DNA of 24,601 nucleotides, from IMG/VR virus record IMGVR_UViG_3300022907_000094, positions 1 to 24,601 of that record, one strand, 5' to 3'. Positions 1 through 6,918 of the stretch are shown here, in pieces. Source of the DNA: a virus. A program made the position numbers and the translations under genes. Each line of letters begins with the position of its first letter. Within the stretch, counting starts at the first letter, position 1. The notes below the pieces were generated by a model. That model was not told the origin of the DNA, did no database searches, and was given only the letters and a program-made list of their open reading frames with translations.

Positions 1-2
1 CA

Positions 3-728
3 CAATTAATTTCTTCACTTAATGAAAAAGTACAATTAATAAAACAACTGCTAGAGAATCCTCTAGACGCTCTAGGAGGTCTTATACCAGGACTTCCCGC
101 AGACATACAGCAGTTTATCAAGGATTACGGTGGTATCGCGGCGGGAGTTGCAGGCGCGGCAATATATCTCAATGACTTGAAAGAAAAATATAGTGATCTT
201 GATGTAGACATCGACAACATTGTCGGCATATTGAATGAAGTAGGAAATGATTTAGAACTTCTTTGTGAAATTGTTCCCAACATTCAAGACATCGGCGGAG
301 AATTTGTATTTAAAGGGTTGCCTTTAAAGATGCCTGAAATCAATGTTGCAAAGATTATTAAAGAAGGCGAATTCCCTGATATTGTAGCCGATTTTAAAAA
401 TGCAGTAAGCCGAGTAGATGTAGATGTTATTTTAGATCCTGACAAACAGGGATTCACAGTAAGCGAGGCTCCTGGAGAACCTTATAGAATGAATGGAAGA
501 CCAAGATTTGCTAGAAAAAGGAATAGACTGTTAGACGATTTGTCGGGAGGAAATCCTTTTGGTTCCTTACAAGACGGCTTCGGCGGCAATGTTCTTGGTG
601 ATATTTTAGACCAAGTTGAAGGTGCAGTTGATAATGTATTCGGTGTTGTCGATCAGGCAGTTGACCAGGTAGTTGATACTGCTACAGATGCTATTAATAA
701 CGCAGGCGCCGATGGCGGAGGCACCTAA
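3..728 (+). CDS. C-terminal part of an unrecognised virion protein (5' end outside the window)
   Basis: The reading frame is open from base 3 and runs through a TTG at 177 that could be mistaken for a start, so the gene enters the window already in progress. At least 241 residues are present. The first part holds a small-residue stretch (GGIAAGVAGAAIYL) followed by an acidic, coiled-coil-like helix around LNDLKEKYSDLDVD. The middle is mixed alpha/beta with a basic patch (RPRFARKRN). The C-terminal 60 residues are rich in Gly, Asp and Val (VDNVFGVVDQAVDQVVDTATD) and look repetitive. I do not recognise the family. Its place directly before gp25 and the PAAR protein suggests a baseplate hub or central spike component, but this rests on position alone. 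Confidence 0.6.
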   Translation, partial: QLISSLNEKVQLIKQLLENPLDALGGLIPGLPADIQQFIKDYGGIAAGVAGAAIYLNDLKEKYSDLDVDIDNIVGILNEVGNDLELLCEIVPNIQDIGGEFVFKGLPLKMPEINVAKIIKEGEFPDIVADFKNAVSRVDVDVILDPDKQGFTVSEAPGEPYRMNGRPRFARKRNRLLDDLSGGNPFGSLQDGFGGNVLGDILDQVEGAVDNVFGVVDQAVDQVVDTATDAINNAGADGGGT

Positions 729-735
729 AAAGGTA

Positions 736-743
736 TATAAATA
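736..743 (+). promoter_or_regulatory. T4-type late promoter box TATAAATA before gp25
   Basis: This is a perfect TATAAATA, the consensus -10 element of T4 late promoters read by the gp55-type sigma factor. It lies in the 20-bp gap between the previous stop and the ATG at 749. With usual T4 spacing, transcription would begin at about the start codon itself, giving an almost leaderless gp25 message. The purine run AAAAAGG at about 727-733 is 15 bases from the ATG, further than a normal ribosome binding site. Confidence 0.6.
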
Positions 744-748
744 AACAT

Positions 749-1141
749 ATGGCTAATACAACCAGAATTTACTCCGACATAGATATGAGTTTTACACTCA
801 ATCCTGTCACAGGAGACATCTATAAAAAGGTAGATGTAAATGCAGTAAAGCAGGCGATGAAAAATCTTTTGCTTACTCCATATTACAGCAAGCCCTTTAC
901 GCCTAATTATGGTTCTCCAATTTACGATTTGTTGTTTGAACCAATGGATTCGTCAACAGCTGGTGCTATGGCTTCTCTCATTGAAGAGACTTTTGATAAC
1001 TTTGAAAGGAGAGTTAGAATAGATAAAGTTATTGTGTATCCTGATTACAATTCACAAGAATACAAAATTCAAATTAACTTTCATGTAATGGGAGTAAGAG
1101 AGCCTCAAATTTTTCAAACATCTTTGAGGAGACTGCGATAA
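749..1141 (+). CDS. 25: Baseplate wedge protein gp25 (GPW/gp25 family)
   Basis: At 130 residues this matches the usual length of gp25, the small lysozyme-like-fold protein of contractile baseplates. It joins the gp6/gp7 wedge core to the tube-sheath initiation complex. Visible family features are the N-terminal IYSDIDMSF segment, the NYGSPIYDLLFEPMD motif at about residues 53-67, and a C-terminal beta hairpin ending QTSLRRLR. The family is also found in type VI secretion systems as TssE. Its stop codon shares one base with the ATG of the PAAR gene (TAATG), suggesting coupled translation. The neighbours gp6, gp7 and gp8 support the call. Confidence 0.9.
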   Translation: MANTTRIYSDIDMSFTLNPVTGDIYKKVDVNAVKQAMKNLLLTPYYSKPFTPNYGSPIYDLLFEPMDSSTAGAMASLIEETFDNFERRVRIDKVIVYPDYNSQEYKIQINFHVMGVREPQIFQTSLRRLR

Positions 1142-1428
1142 TGCCTTCAGTTGCAATTGCTCCAGGAACAGTAGTAGATACAGCAGGAACAGGTGCAATC
1201 ACACCCAGCAACGCTACTGTCTTATCAGGAGGTTCGCCTATTTTATTACAGGGTGATGTGGTAACAACCCACACATCAGGAGCTACTACACACCCTACAA
1301 ATGCGATTGCTACTGGCTCAGCAACCGTTAGAATTAATGGTAAGGGTGTTGCTTTTCAAGGTTCCGTTGCGGGATGCGGGGGACCAGTTACAACTACATT
1401 CAATCCAACAGTCCAAATTGGCGTGTAA
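1141..1428 (+). CDS. PAAR-repeat spike-tip protein
   Basis: This 95-residue protein is made almost entirely of Gly/Thr/Val-rich short beta strands typical of PAAR proteins. These cap the central spike of contractile tails and type VI secretion systems with a sharp, metal-bound cone. Candidate metal ligands are His44 and His51 in THTSGATTH and Cys79 in AGCGG. The segment ATVRINGKGVAFQGS (about residues 61-75) matches the usual 'V-x-ING-x-P/A-x-x-x-G' pattern. The gene starts on the last base of the gp25 stop codon, so the two are probably translated together. T4 itself encodes a PAAR spike tip (gp5.4). The family call is secure; the metal ligands are inferred. Confidence 0.85.
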   Translation: MPSVAIAPGTVVDTAGTGAITPSNATVLSGGSPILLQGDVVTTHTSGATTHPTNAIATGSATVRINGKGVAFQGSVAGCGGPVTTTFNPTVQIGV

Positions 1429-1434
1429 TAAATA
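1427..1434 (+). promoter_or_regulatory. Possible weak late promoter box before gp6
   Basis: AATAAATA differs from the late consensus TATAAATA at one position. It overlaps the PAAR stop codon, 20 bases before the gp6 ATG. In AT-rich DNA a one-mismatch match is not strong evidence. Confidence 0.25.
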
Positions 1435-1453
1435 AAACAAAACGAGAGAAGAA

Positions 1454-3373
1454 ATGGCAACGAAAAGACTAACAGAATTAGATTTTGAAGGTATAAAGAA
1501 TAATCTAAAACTTTATCTTCAAGACCAAGAACAATTTCAGGACTATGACTTTGAAGCCTCTGGTCTCTCCGTTCTGATTGACCTACTTGCTTATAATACA
1601 CATTACAATGCTGTGTTGGCACACATGACCGCCAATGAAGCGTTTTTGGACTCTGCTGTAAAAAGATCCTCGGTTGCATCTATTGCAAAGACTATGGGAT
1701 ATACGGCTAGATCAGCGAGAGCGGCTAGAGCAACCGTTAATTTAACTGTTGTACCAGATCCTGCTTATTCTTCTAGTAGCTTTTCTCTCACTAGAGAATC
1801 GCTTTTTACAACTCTTCTTAACGGGAAAAAATTATCCTTTTACCCAGAAACGGACTATGTAGTAAACAAAACATTGTTAGATGATGGTACTGAAGTTTTT
1901 GCTTTTACTAATGTTGTTCTTGTTGAGGGTACTATTGTAAAAAACTCTGAGCTAGTAGAACTTACAAGTGTTCAAGGTCCTGTGCTAATGGCAAACCCTG
2001 CTGTGGATACTACTACAATTAGATGTAGAATTCAAAAGTCTCTTACTGATACTAGTATTGTAACTTATAACTTTTCAGACAGTATTATTGATGTATCTTC
2101 CACTAGTGAAATCTTTTTTATTGAAGAAGCCCTAAACGGATTTTATCAGGTAGTTTTTGGAGACGGAACTATAGGTAAAGCACTTGAAGTTGGAAATGTT
2201 GTTAGGCTTGATTATATTGCTACGAATGCCGCTTTAGGAAATGGTGCTAAAGTATTTACTCCTCCTTCTGGCTTGACAGGAGTGGGTTCTACGGTGAGTT
2301 TAGAAGTTGTTTCACCCTCTTCAGGTGGTGCTCCTCAAGAATCTGTTGATAGCATCAGATTTAGTGCTCCGAGATTTAACGCAACAAAAAATAGAGCGGT
2401 GACTGCAAATGATTACAAGTCTCTCATTCTACAAAACAACCCTAATGTAAAATCGGTTGCTGTTTGGGGAGGCGAATATAATGATCCTCCTATATATGGT
2501 AAGGTGTTTGTATCTCTTCAGCCTAAAGAAGGTCTTGTAATTACAGAAGACGATAAAGCAAATATTCTCAGAGATTACATTGAGCCAAGACAGCCCGTTT
2601 CGATATTGACTGAATTTGTAGACCCTGAGTATACATATATCGGGATGGATGTAACGGTAGATTACGATTCAAAGAGAACCACTTCTACAGCCGGTGAAAT
2701 TGAATCCTCTGTGCGTACAATTATCAACAATTTCTTCAATAATACTCTTAACTCTTTAGAATCTACTTTTTATTATTCTAAACTTGCTAGTGAAATTGTC
2801 ACAGCAAATAAGTCGGTTATAGGAACTAACCTTTCCTTGCGATTACAAAAAAGAGTAACACCAACTTTTAACCGCAGTCTTAAATATACCTTTGATTTCA
2901 ATAATAAGATAAACCCCTATGCATTGTTTAGTAATTTTTTCAATGTTACTATAAATGGAAAAGTTTACAAAGTTGTTATGGCAGATGTCCCAAACTCTAA
3001 TGTAATTCCCCCTCTTTATAGTGGAACCGGTAAAATCATACTAAAAACTTCTGCGGGCGGAGAAATTGTGAACAGCAATGCTGGCACAATCGACTATGAT
3101 ACTGGTAAAGTTGTTTTAACAGACTTAAATGTTCAAAGTTTGCTGAACGCTTCATCTACTCTAAATGTTACCGTAACACCACATGAATCTGCCAAAGATA
3201 TTAGAACTGAATTTTTAGTTTCTTCTACAGAACTTTCTTCGACTGGTGCAGCCGTTTTAGCCAAACCATCAAAAAATATTATACTAAACCTAGATACAAC
3301 AACTTCTAATATTCCTAACAATATTTTTGCTGGCATTACTGTTAGCGCCAAACCTAAGGTAATTGATTCCTAA
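1454..3373 (+). CDS. 6: Baseplate wedge protein gp6
   Basis: At 639 residues this is close to T4 gp6 (660). In T4, gp6 dimers form the continuous inner ring that holds the six wedges together and changes shape on contraction. The N-terminus carries the conserved block SGLSVLIDLLAYNTHYNA followed by ANEAFLDSAVKRSSV and AKTMGYTARSARA (about residues 36-93). A second family signature, VWGGEYNDPPIYGKVF, lies at about residues 336-351. The middle has the beta-rich fold of the baseplate_J-like family. The start at 1454 follows a purine-rich GAGAGAAGA. The stop shares one base with the next ATG (TAATG), so gp6 and gp7 are likely coupled. I regard the call as firm. Confidence 0.92.
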   Translation: MATKRLTELDFEGIKNNLKLYLQDQEQFQDYDFEASGLSVLIDLLAYNTHYNAVLAHMTANEAFLDSAVKRSSVASIAKTMGYTARSARAARATVNLTVVPDPAYSSSSFSLTRESLFTTLLNGKKLSFYPETDYVVNKTLLDDGTEVFAFTNVVLVEGTIVKNSELVELTSVQGPVLMANPAVDTTTIRCRIQKSLTDTSIVTYNFSDSIIDVSSTSEIFFIEEALNGFYQVVFGDGTIGKALEVGNVVRLDYIATNAALGNGAKVFTPPSGLTGVGSTVSLEVVSPSSGGAPQESVDSIRFSAPRFNATKNRAVTANDYKSLILQNNPNVKSVAVWGGEYNDPPIYGKVFVSLQPKEGLVITEDDKANILRDYIEPRQPVSILTEFVDPEYTYIGMDVTVDYDSKRTTSTAGEIESSVRTIINNFFNNTLNSLESTFYYSKLASEIVTANKSVIGTNLSLRLQKRVTPTFNRSLKYTFDFNNKINPYALFSNFFNVTINGKVYKVVMADVPNSNVIPPLYSGTGKIILKTSAGGEIVNSNAGTIDYDTGKVVLTDLNVQSLLNASSTLNVTVTPHESAKDIRTEFLVSSTELSSTGAAVLAKPSKNIILNLDTTTSNIPNNIFAGITVSAKPKVIDS

Positions 3374-6300
3374 TGGCTAGAACCGGACCAAATTTTAGAC
3401 GATATATTCAGTCTATTGAAATTACAGATGCGGGAAGCGGCTACAGTAGTTCCGATCCGCCTTCTGTATACATTTCGGTGCCCAATGATACAACCGAGGT
3501 ATCTGAAAATATACAGGCAGTTGCTGAATTAGAAATCGTCAATAACATTGTTGATTCTGTCACAATCACAGAGCCTGGCAATGGATATAAAACACTACCA
3601 GATGTAAAACTTATAGGCTCTTTGTCTACAGTAACCTTTGAAGCACAAGCAGACGAGAACAGGGGAACTGGAGTTTATACGGGGGTTGGATCTTCTTCTG
3701 ATGGTGTTGGCTCAGGTGCTGAGTTTAGAATTGTAGTAAATTCAAGTGGCGAGGTTACAGGTGCGACAGTAACCACAAAAGGTTCGGGATATGCTGAAGG
3801 TGATTTGATTATTATTCCCGACACTAACATTGGTGGGACGGGCGATGCGGCGAATATAATATTAACCGTTACAAGCATTTCTGGCGGTGGTTCGGGTGCC
3901 ATTCTAACACCTGCAATTGATTTTATTAATAGACCGCAACAATACTTTCATCAAAACTTTTCTTATATTGCAGAATTTGAAATACCAGAATGGATTAGAA
4001 ATGAGTATCCTAAGTATGCAGACTTCATTGCAACCTATTTTAATTTTTTAGATGCAGATGATGATTACACACAATCAATCGGAACATCCACTGCATCTCC
4101 TAATTATATTCTACAGGAGTTAATTGACAGATTTAGTGTAACACATTATCACGGAGACTTCTTAGAATCTCTACTACAGCAATATGCAATCGATTTTCCT
4201 GAAGATAATCAAATCGATACTAGACTTCTTATTAAAAGAATACGAGATTTTTATTCATCCAAAGGTTCAAGAGAAAGTATAAAGACCTTCTTCAGAATGA
4301 TATATGGTGAAGAGGTTGAAGTATTTAAACCGTCTGAATATGTTCTCAGACCTTCTGATGGATATTGGTCTGAAGAAACAACAATTAAAGTTTATGAAAA
4401 CATAGAAAGAACAGATGGCGGATCGTATAACCCCTTAGATTTTCGAGGAAGAAAAGTAGATATTTACTACTATGAGTCCAATGCTTCTATAACAAGCCGC
4501 GAAAAAATTAATACATCTGTTCTGAGAAGTAAAAAGATTGCTTATACAAATCCCACAGCATACGAACTGACTATTGATGTGCCTGCAGGAACACAGATTC
4601 CAGGCTATGGTGTTGAGGGAGAGGTTTCTGCGGTTTTGGGTGGTAAGATATCAACTGTAACAAATATAGGCTCTGCTGATGTTTTGCGAGTTGCAGGAAC
4701 TTATGACATTGATTCTGGATTCACTACAGATGGTAACGGCACTGGAGCAGAATTTACGGTTGTTGTAGACGGCGTGGGTGCTGCCAGTATAACGGTCGAT
4801 ACCGTTGGTGACGATTACGCTCCCGGCGAGACAATCACTATACCCGATAGTTTGTTAGGTTCCGGTGGTGCCGCAGACTTGACATTCGATGTTGATGATA
4901 TAACAGAAGGCAAAATATACAGTGTAACCGTCACAAATGGTGGACAAGGATATAGTGCGAATCCAGACATTTTAATATTACCAGATAGTAATGATACTAT
5001 CACAACGCCTGCTGACTTAGGTGTTAGACTTACCGATGGTGTTGTTACAAGTGTTGTTATATTAGACGGCGGGGAAGGATACAACAACCAACCTATACTC
5101 TTGTTAGACACATCTGATTATAGAACTTACATAGCAGATGAAAATACACTTGACGATATTAACAACAAAAAAGCATTTCTTACAAGAGTATTGACTGGTG
5201 TAACTGTTGTTAGTAATAGCGGTGCCGCACAGGGCGGATTTTCTGTAGGAGACACTTTTAAAATTGCTGAAACAGGTGATATACTAGGTGTATACGCTAT
5301 TGACTACTTTGCTGAAGATTATACGATCACGGGTATTGATAACAATGCGTATGTAAGAATTACTACGATAAATGATTCTGGTTACCCAACAGGTTTTGAA
5401 ATCATCGCTACGGGTGTTGGTTTTCAAAGACCAGAATTTGAGTTTACTTGTACCAGTGATTTAGGTGAAACTACAATAATAAATTGCAATACTGGTTTCT
5501 CTCATACTTATCCAGGTAGATTTAGAGATTCTAGAGGATTTTTGTCTGATGCAAATAAATTACAAGACAATAGAATATATCAATCTTATTCTTATCAAAT
5601 AAGATCCTCTCTTTCTAAAAACACTTGGGGCGATCTTTTAACTAGAACTGCCAACCCTGCAGGCATGATTGCATTTTCAGACTTGCAGATTTTACAAGAT
5701 ATCGATTTTGCTAGTAACTTTACTATTGTCCCAGACTTGCTTGTCTTTAGAATTTTTGTTCCGCTTGACCCGGTTGAAGTAACCGAGTTAGTTGAACTTG
5801 CATTCCATAAGCCCAATATTACGGATTCTTTTGCTACACAAGATGATGAAGCTATATTAGAACCCGGACTAGGGAAATTTGAAACCCCGGATATGGATGA
5901 TACGGTATATCGTTTTGATGTTACAATGCAGAAAACTGATAATCCAGATATGTTGGAATTGGTTGCCAAAGACCTTACGAAACCAACGATTGCGGATTCC
6001 GTAGATTTATCTGAAGTAATAGAATTGTTAAAACTTATTCAAAGAATTCCATCGGATTCTGTTGATACTACTGAATTTGTTGCTATATTAGCACAGCTAA
6101 ATAAAACAGACGATGTAGTAGTCGATGATCTGCCTAGTTTAGAACCACAACTAAATAAAGCAGAGACAACCGATGTTGATGATACAAGTTTTGAAAAATT
6201 TATTTCGGCACTTAAAGAAGAGTCAGTATCATTTACTGATCCTTCTGTGTTTGTTTTTGATGCGTCCAAAGCAGATGACTATGAAGTGTCGGATACCGGC

Positions 6301-6390
6301 TTGTTGTATATGCAAAATTATGTTAATGGAGACTATTTTGCTGAAGATTATGTAGAAAGTTATCCTGGAGTTTCATCCACTACCTTTTAA
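3373..6390 (+). CDS. 7: Baseplate wedge protein gp7 homologue carrying beta-module repeats
   Basis: At 1005 residues this is near T4 gp7 (1032), and it sits between gp6 and gp8 as in T4. From memory of T4 gp7, two blocks match its C-terminal half. One is RIRDFYSSKGSRESIK...RMIYGEEVEV at about residues 289-317, against T4 YDFYSTKGIEASYKFLFKVLYNEEVEI. The other is the RIYQSYSYQIRSSL...NPAGMIAFS segment at about 734-770. Residues 1-185 and 430-580 are not gp7-like: they hold copies of the Gly/Tyr-rich module (SGSGY, GGQGY, IPDSLLGSGG). The last 200 residues are acidic, Thr/Asp-rich imperfect repeats. The heptapeptide DYFAEDY appears at 5302-5322 and again near the C-terminus at 6331-6351. It may therefore combine a wedge scaffold with fibre-like surface parts. 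The large insertions keep confidence below that of gp6. Confidence 0.75.
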   Translation: MARTGPNFRRYIQSIEITDAGSGYSSSDPPSVYISVPNDTTEVSENIQAVAELEIVNNIVDSVTITEPGNGYKTLPDVKLIGSLSTVTFEAQADENRGTGVYTGVGSSSDGVGSGAEFRIVVNSSGEVTGATVTTKGSGYAEGDLIIIPDTNIGGTGDAANIILTVTSISGGGSGAILTPAIDFINRPQQYFHQNFSYIAEFEIPEWIRNEYPKYADFIATYFNFLDADDDYTQSIGTSTASPNYILQELIDRFSVTHYHGDFLESLLQQYAIDFPEDNQIDTRLLIKRIRDFYSSKGSRESIKTFFRMIYGEEVEVFKPSEYVLRPSDGYWSEETTIKVYENIERTDGGSYNPLDFRGRKVDIYYYESNASITSREKINTSVLRSKKIAYTNPTAYELTIDVPAGTQIPGYGVEGEVSAVLGGKISTVTNIGSADVLRVAGTYDIDSGFTTDGNGTGAEFTVVVDGVGAASITVDTVGDDYAPGETITIPDSLLGSGGAADLTFDVDDITEGKIYSVTVTNGGQGYSANPDILILPDSNDTITTPADLGVRLTDGVVTSVVILDGGEGYNNQPILLLDTSDYRTYIADENTLDDINNKKAFLTRVLTGVTVVSNSGAAQGGFSVGDTFKIAETGDILGVYAIDYFAEDYTITGIDNNAYVRITTINDSGYPTGFEIIATGVGFQRPEFEFTCTSDLGETTIINCNTGFSHTYPGRFRDSRGFLSDANKLQDNRIYQSYSYQIRSSLSKNTWGDLLTRTANPAGMIAFSDLQILQDIDFASNFTIVPDLLVFRIFVPLDPVEVTELVELAFHKPNITDSFATQDDEAILEPGLGKFETPDMDDTVYRFDVTMQKTDNPDMLELVAKDLTKPTIADSVDLSEVIELLKLIQRIPSDSVDTTEFVAILAQLNKTDDVVVDDLPSLEPQLNKAETTDVDDTSFEKFISALKEESVSFTDPSVFVFDASKADDYEVSDTGLLYMQNYVNGDYFAEDYVESYPGVSSTTF
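3661..3876 (+). repeat. 75-residue beta module, copy A (in gp7)
   Basis: The encoded stretch has the pattern G-x-Y, then GSGAEFRIVV, then GSGYAEGD, IIIPDTNIGGTGDA and a hydrophobic strand. The same order recurs at 4675-4896 and 9835-10059. The likeness is at protein level; codons differ, so these are old duplications or independently maintained modules. Confidence 0.75.
4675..4896 (+). repeat. 75-residue beta module, copy B (in gp7)
   Basis: It reads ADVLRVAGTY, GTGAEFTVVVD, ETITIPDSLLGSGGAADLTF and VD in order. It is closest to copy C in the 2215-residue protein, sharing LRV-x-G-x-Y, ETITIPD-x-x-LG-x-GGA and LTF-x-VD. Two more GGxGY units (GGQGY, GGEGY) follow to about base 5100. Confidence 0.8.
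5770..6270 (+). repeat. Acidic imperfect repeats at the gp7 C-terminus
   Basis: About residues 800-965 of the gp7 homologue repeat a loose unit of 18-23 residues that starts with Lys or Pro, continues as Thr/Ala-Asp-Ser-Val-Asp, and ends with a Leu/Val-rich strand. Examples are KPTIADSVDLSEVIELL, IPSDSVDTTEFVAIL and KTDDVVVDDLPSLEPQL. Such tails look like extended fibre or linker segments. No T4 gp7 counterpart is evident to me. Confidence 0.55.
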
Positions 6391-6393
6391 CCG

Positions 6394-6401
6394 TATAAAT
6401 A
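6394..6401 (+). promoter_or_regulatory. T4-type late promoter box TATAAATA
   Basis: A perfect TATAAATA lies in the 48-bp gap after gp7. Transcription would start at about 6407, leaving a leader of about 30 bases that contains the ribosome binding site AGGAG (6423-6427) ahead of the ATG at 6439. Spacing to the next gene is ideal, making this the most convincing late promoter in the window. Confidence 0.7.
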
Positions 6402-6438
6402 TATAAACAACATTTTATAATCAGGAGATAATCTAAAA

Positions 6439-6894
6439 ATGTTTAATTTATCCAAAACTAATGCCAAAGGTAAAGTTAAGTTACAGCTTATCTCACCTGA
6501 AGGTAAAATTAAAAACGAGCAAGTTGTAAACAACCTTGTTGTTGATACTGGTCTTGACTTTATCGCATCTCGCATGGAAGGCACTACTGATGCAGTAATG
6601 TCTCACATGGAAGTTGGTACTGATAACACAGCACCGGCGGCAGGCGATACTGCTCTTGGCTCTCTCATCTCTGGCTCTAGAGTTTCGCTGACCAGTACTA
6701 CTGTCACTGACAATGCTATTGAGTATGTTGGCGATTTCCCTGCAGGCACAGGTACAGGTGCTATTGTAGAGGCTGGGGTTTTTAATGCGGCTTCTGCTGG
6801 TACAATGCTTTGTCGTACCGTGTTCTCTGTAGTCAACAAAGGCTCGGACGATACGCTAAAAATTACCTGGACTATTACTGTTTCTGACACCTAA
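6439..6894 (+). CDS. Small conserved phage structural protein
   Basis: This 151-residue protein begins with a beta hairpin (KGKVKLQLISPEGKIKNEQ) followed by NLVVDTGLDFIASRM. It then has the tell-tale MSHMEVGTDNTAPAAGDTALG stretch (about residues 54-74, one break allowed). This 'NLVV-GL-IA-SR ... MSHM-VGTG-APA-GDTALG' layout is common in small tail-region proteins of many tailed phages. The rest is Thr/Val-rich beta strands ending WTITVSDT. The start has a strong AGGAG and its own late promoter, so it may be made in many copies, for example as a decoration or fibre-attached subunit. Its precise role is unknown. Confidence 0.7.
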   Translation: MFNLSKTNAKGKVKLQLISPEGKIKNEQVVNNLVVDTGLDFIASRMEGTTDAVMSHMEVGTDNTAPAAGDTALGSLISGSRVSLTSTTVTDNAIEYVGDFPAGTGTGAIVEAGVFNAASAGTMLCRTVFSVVNKGSDDTLKITWTITVSDT

Positions 6895-6918
6895 TAATTA
6901 ACTAATAGGAGTTAGAAC

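Noticed and set aside
177-728. Complete 183-residue gene starting at the TTG at 177
   Set aside because: The frame is open all the way to the window edge and the upstream codons read as ordinary protein, so the gene is truncated by the window.
5595-5969. 124-residue open frame on the - strand inside gp7
   Set aside because: Ser/Val-rich translation typical of antisense to Asp/Thr-rich coding sequence; the + strand has clear gp7 motifs.
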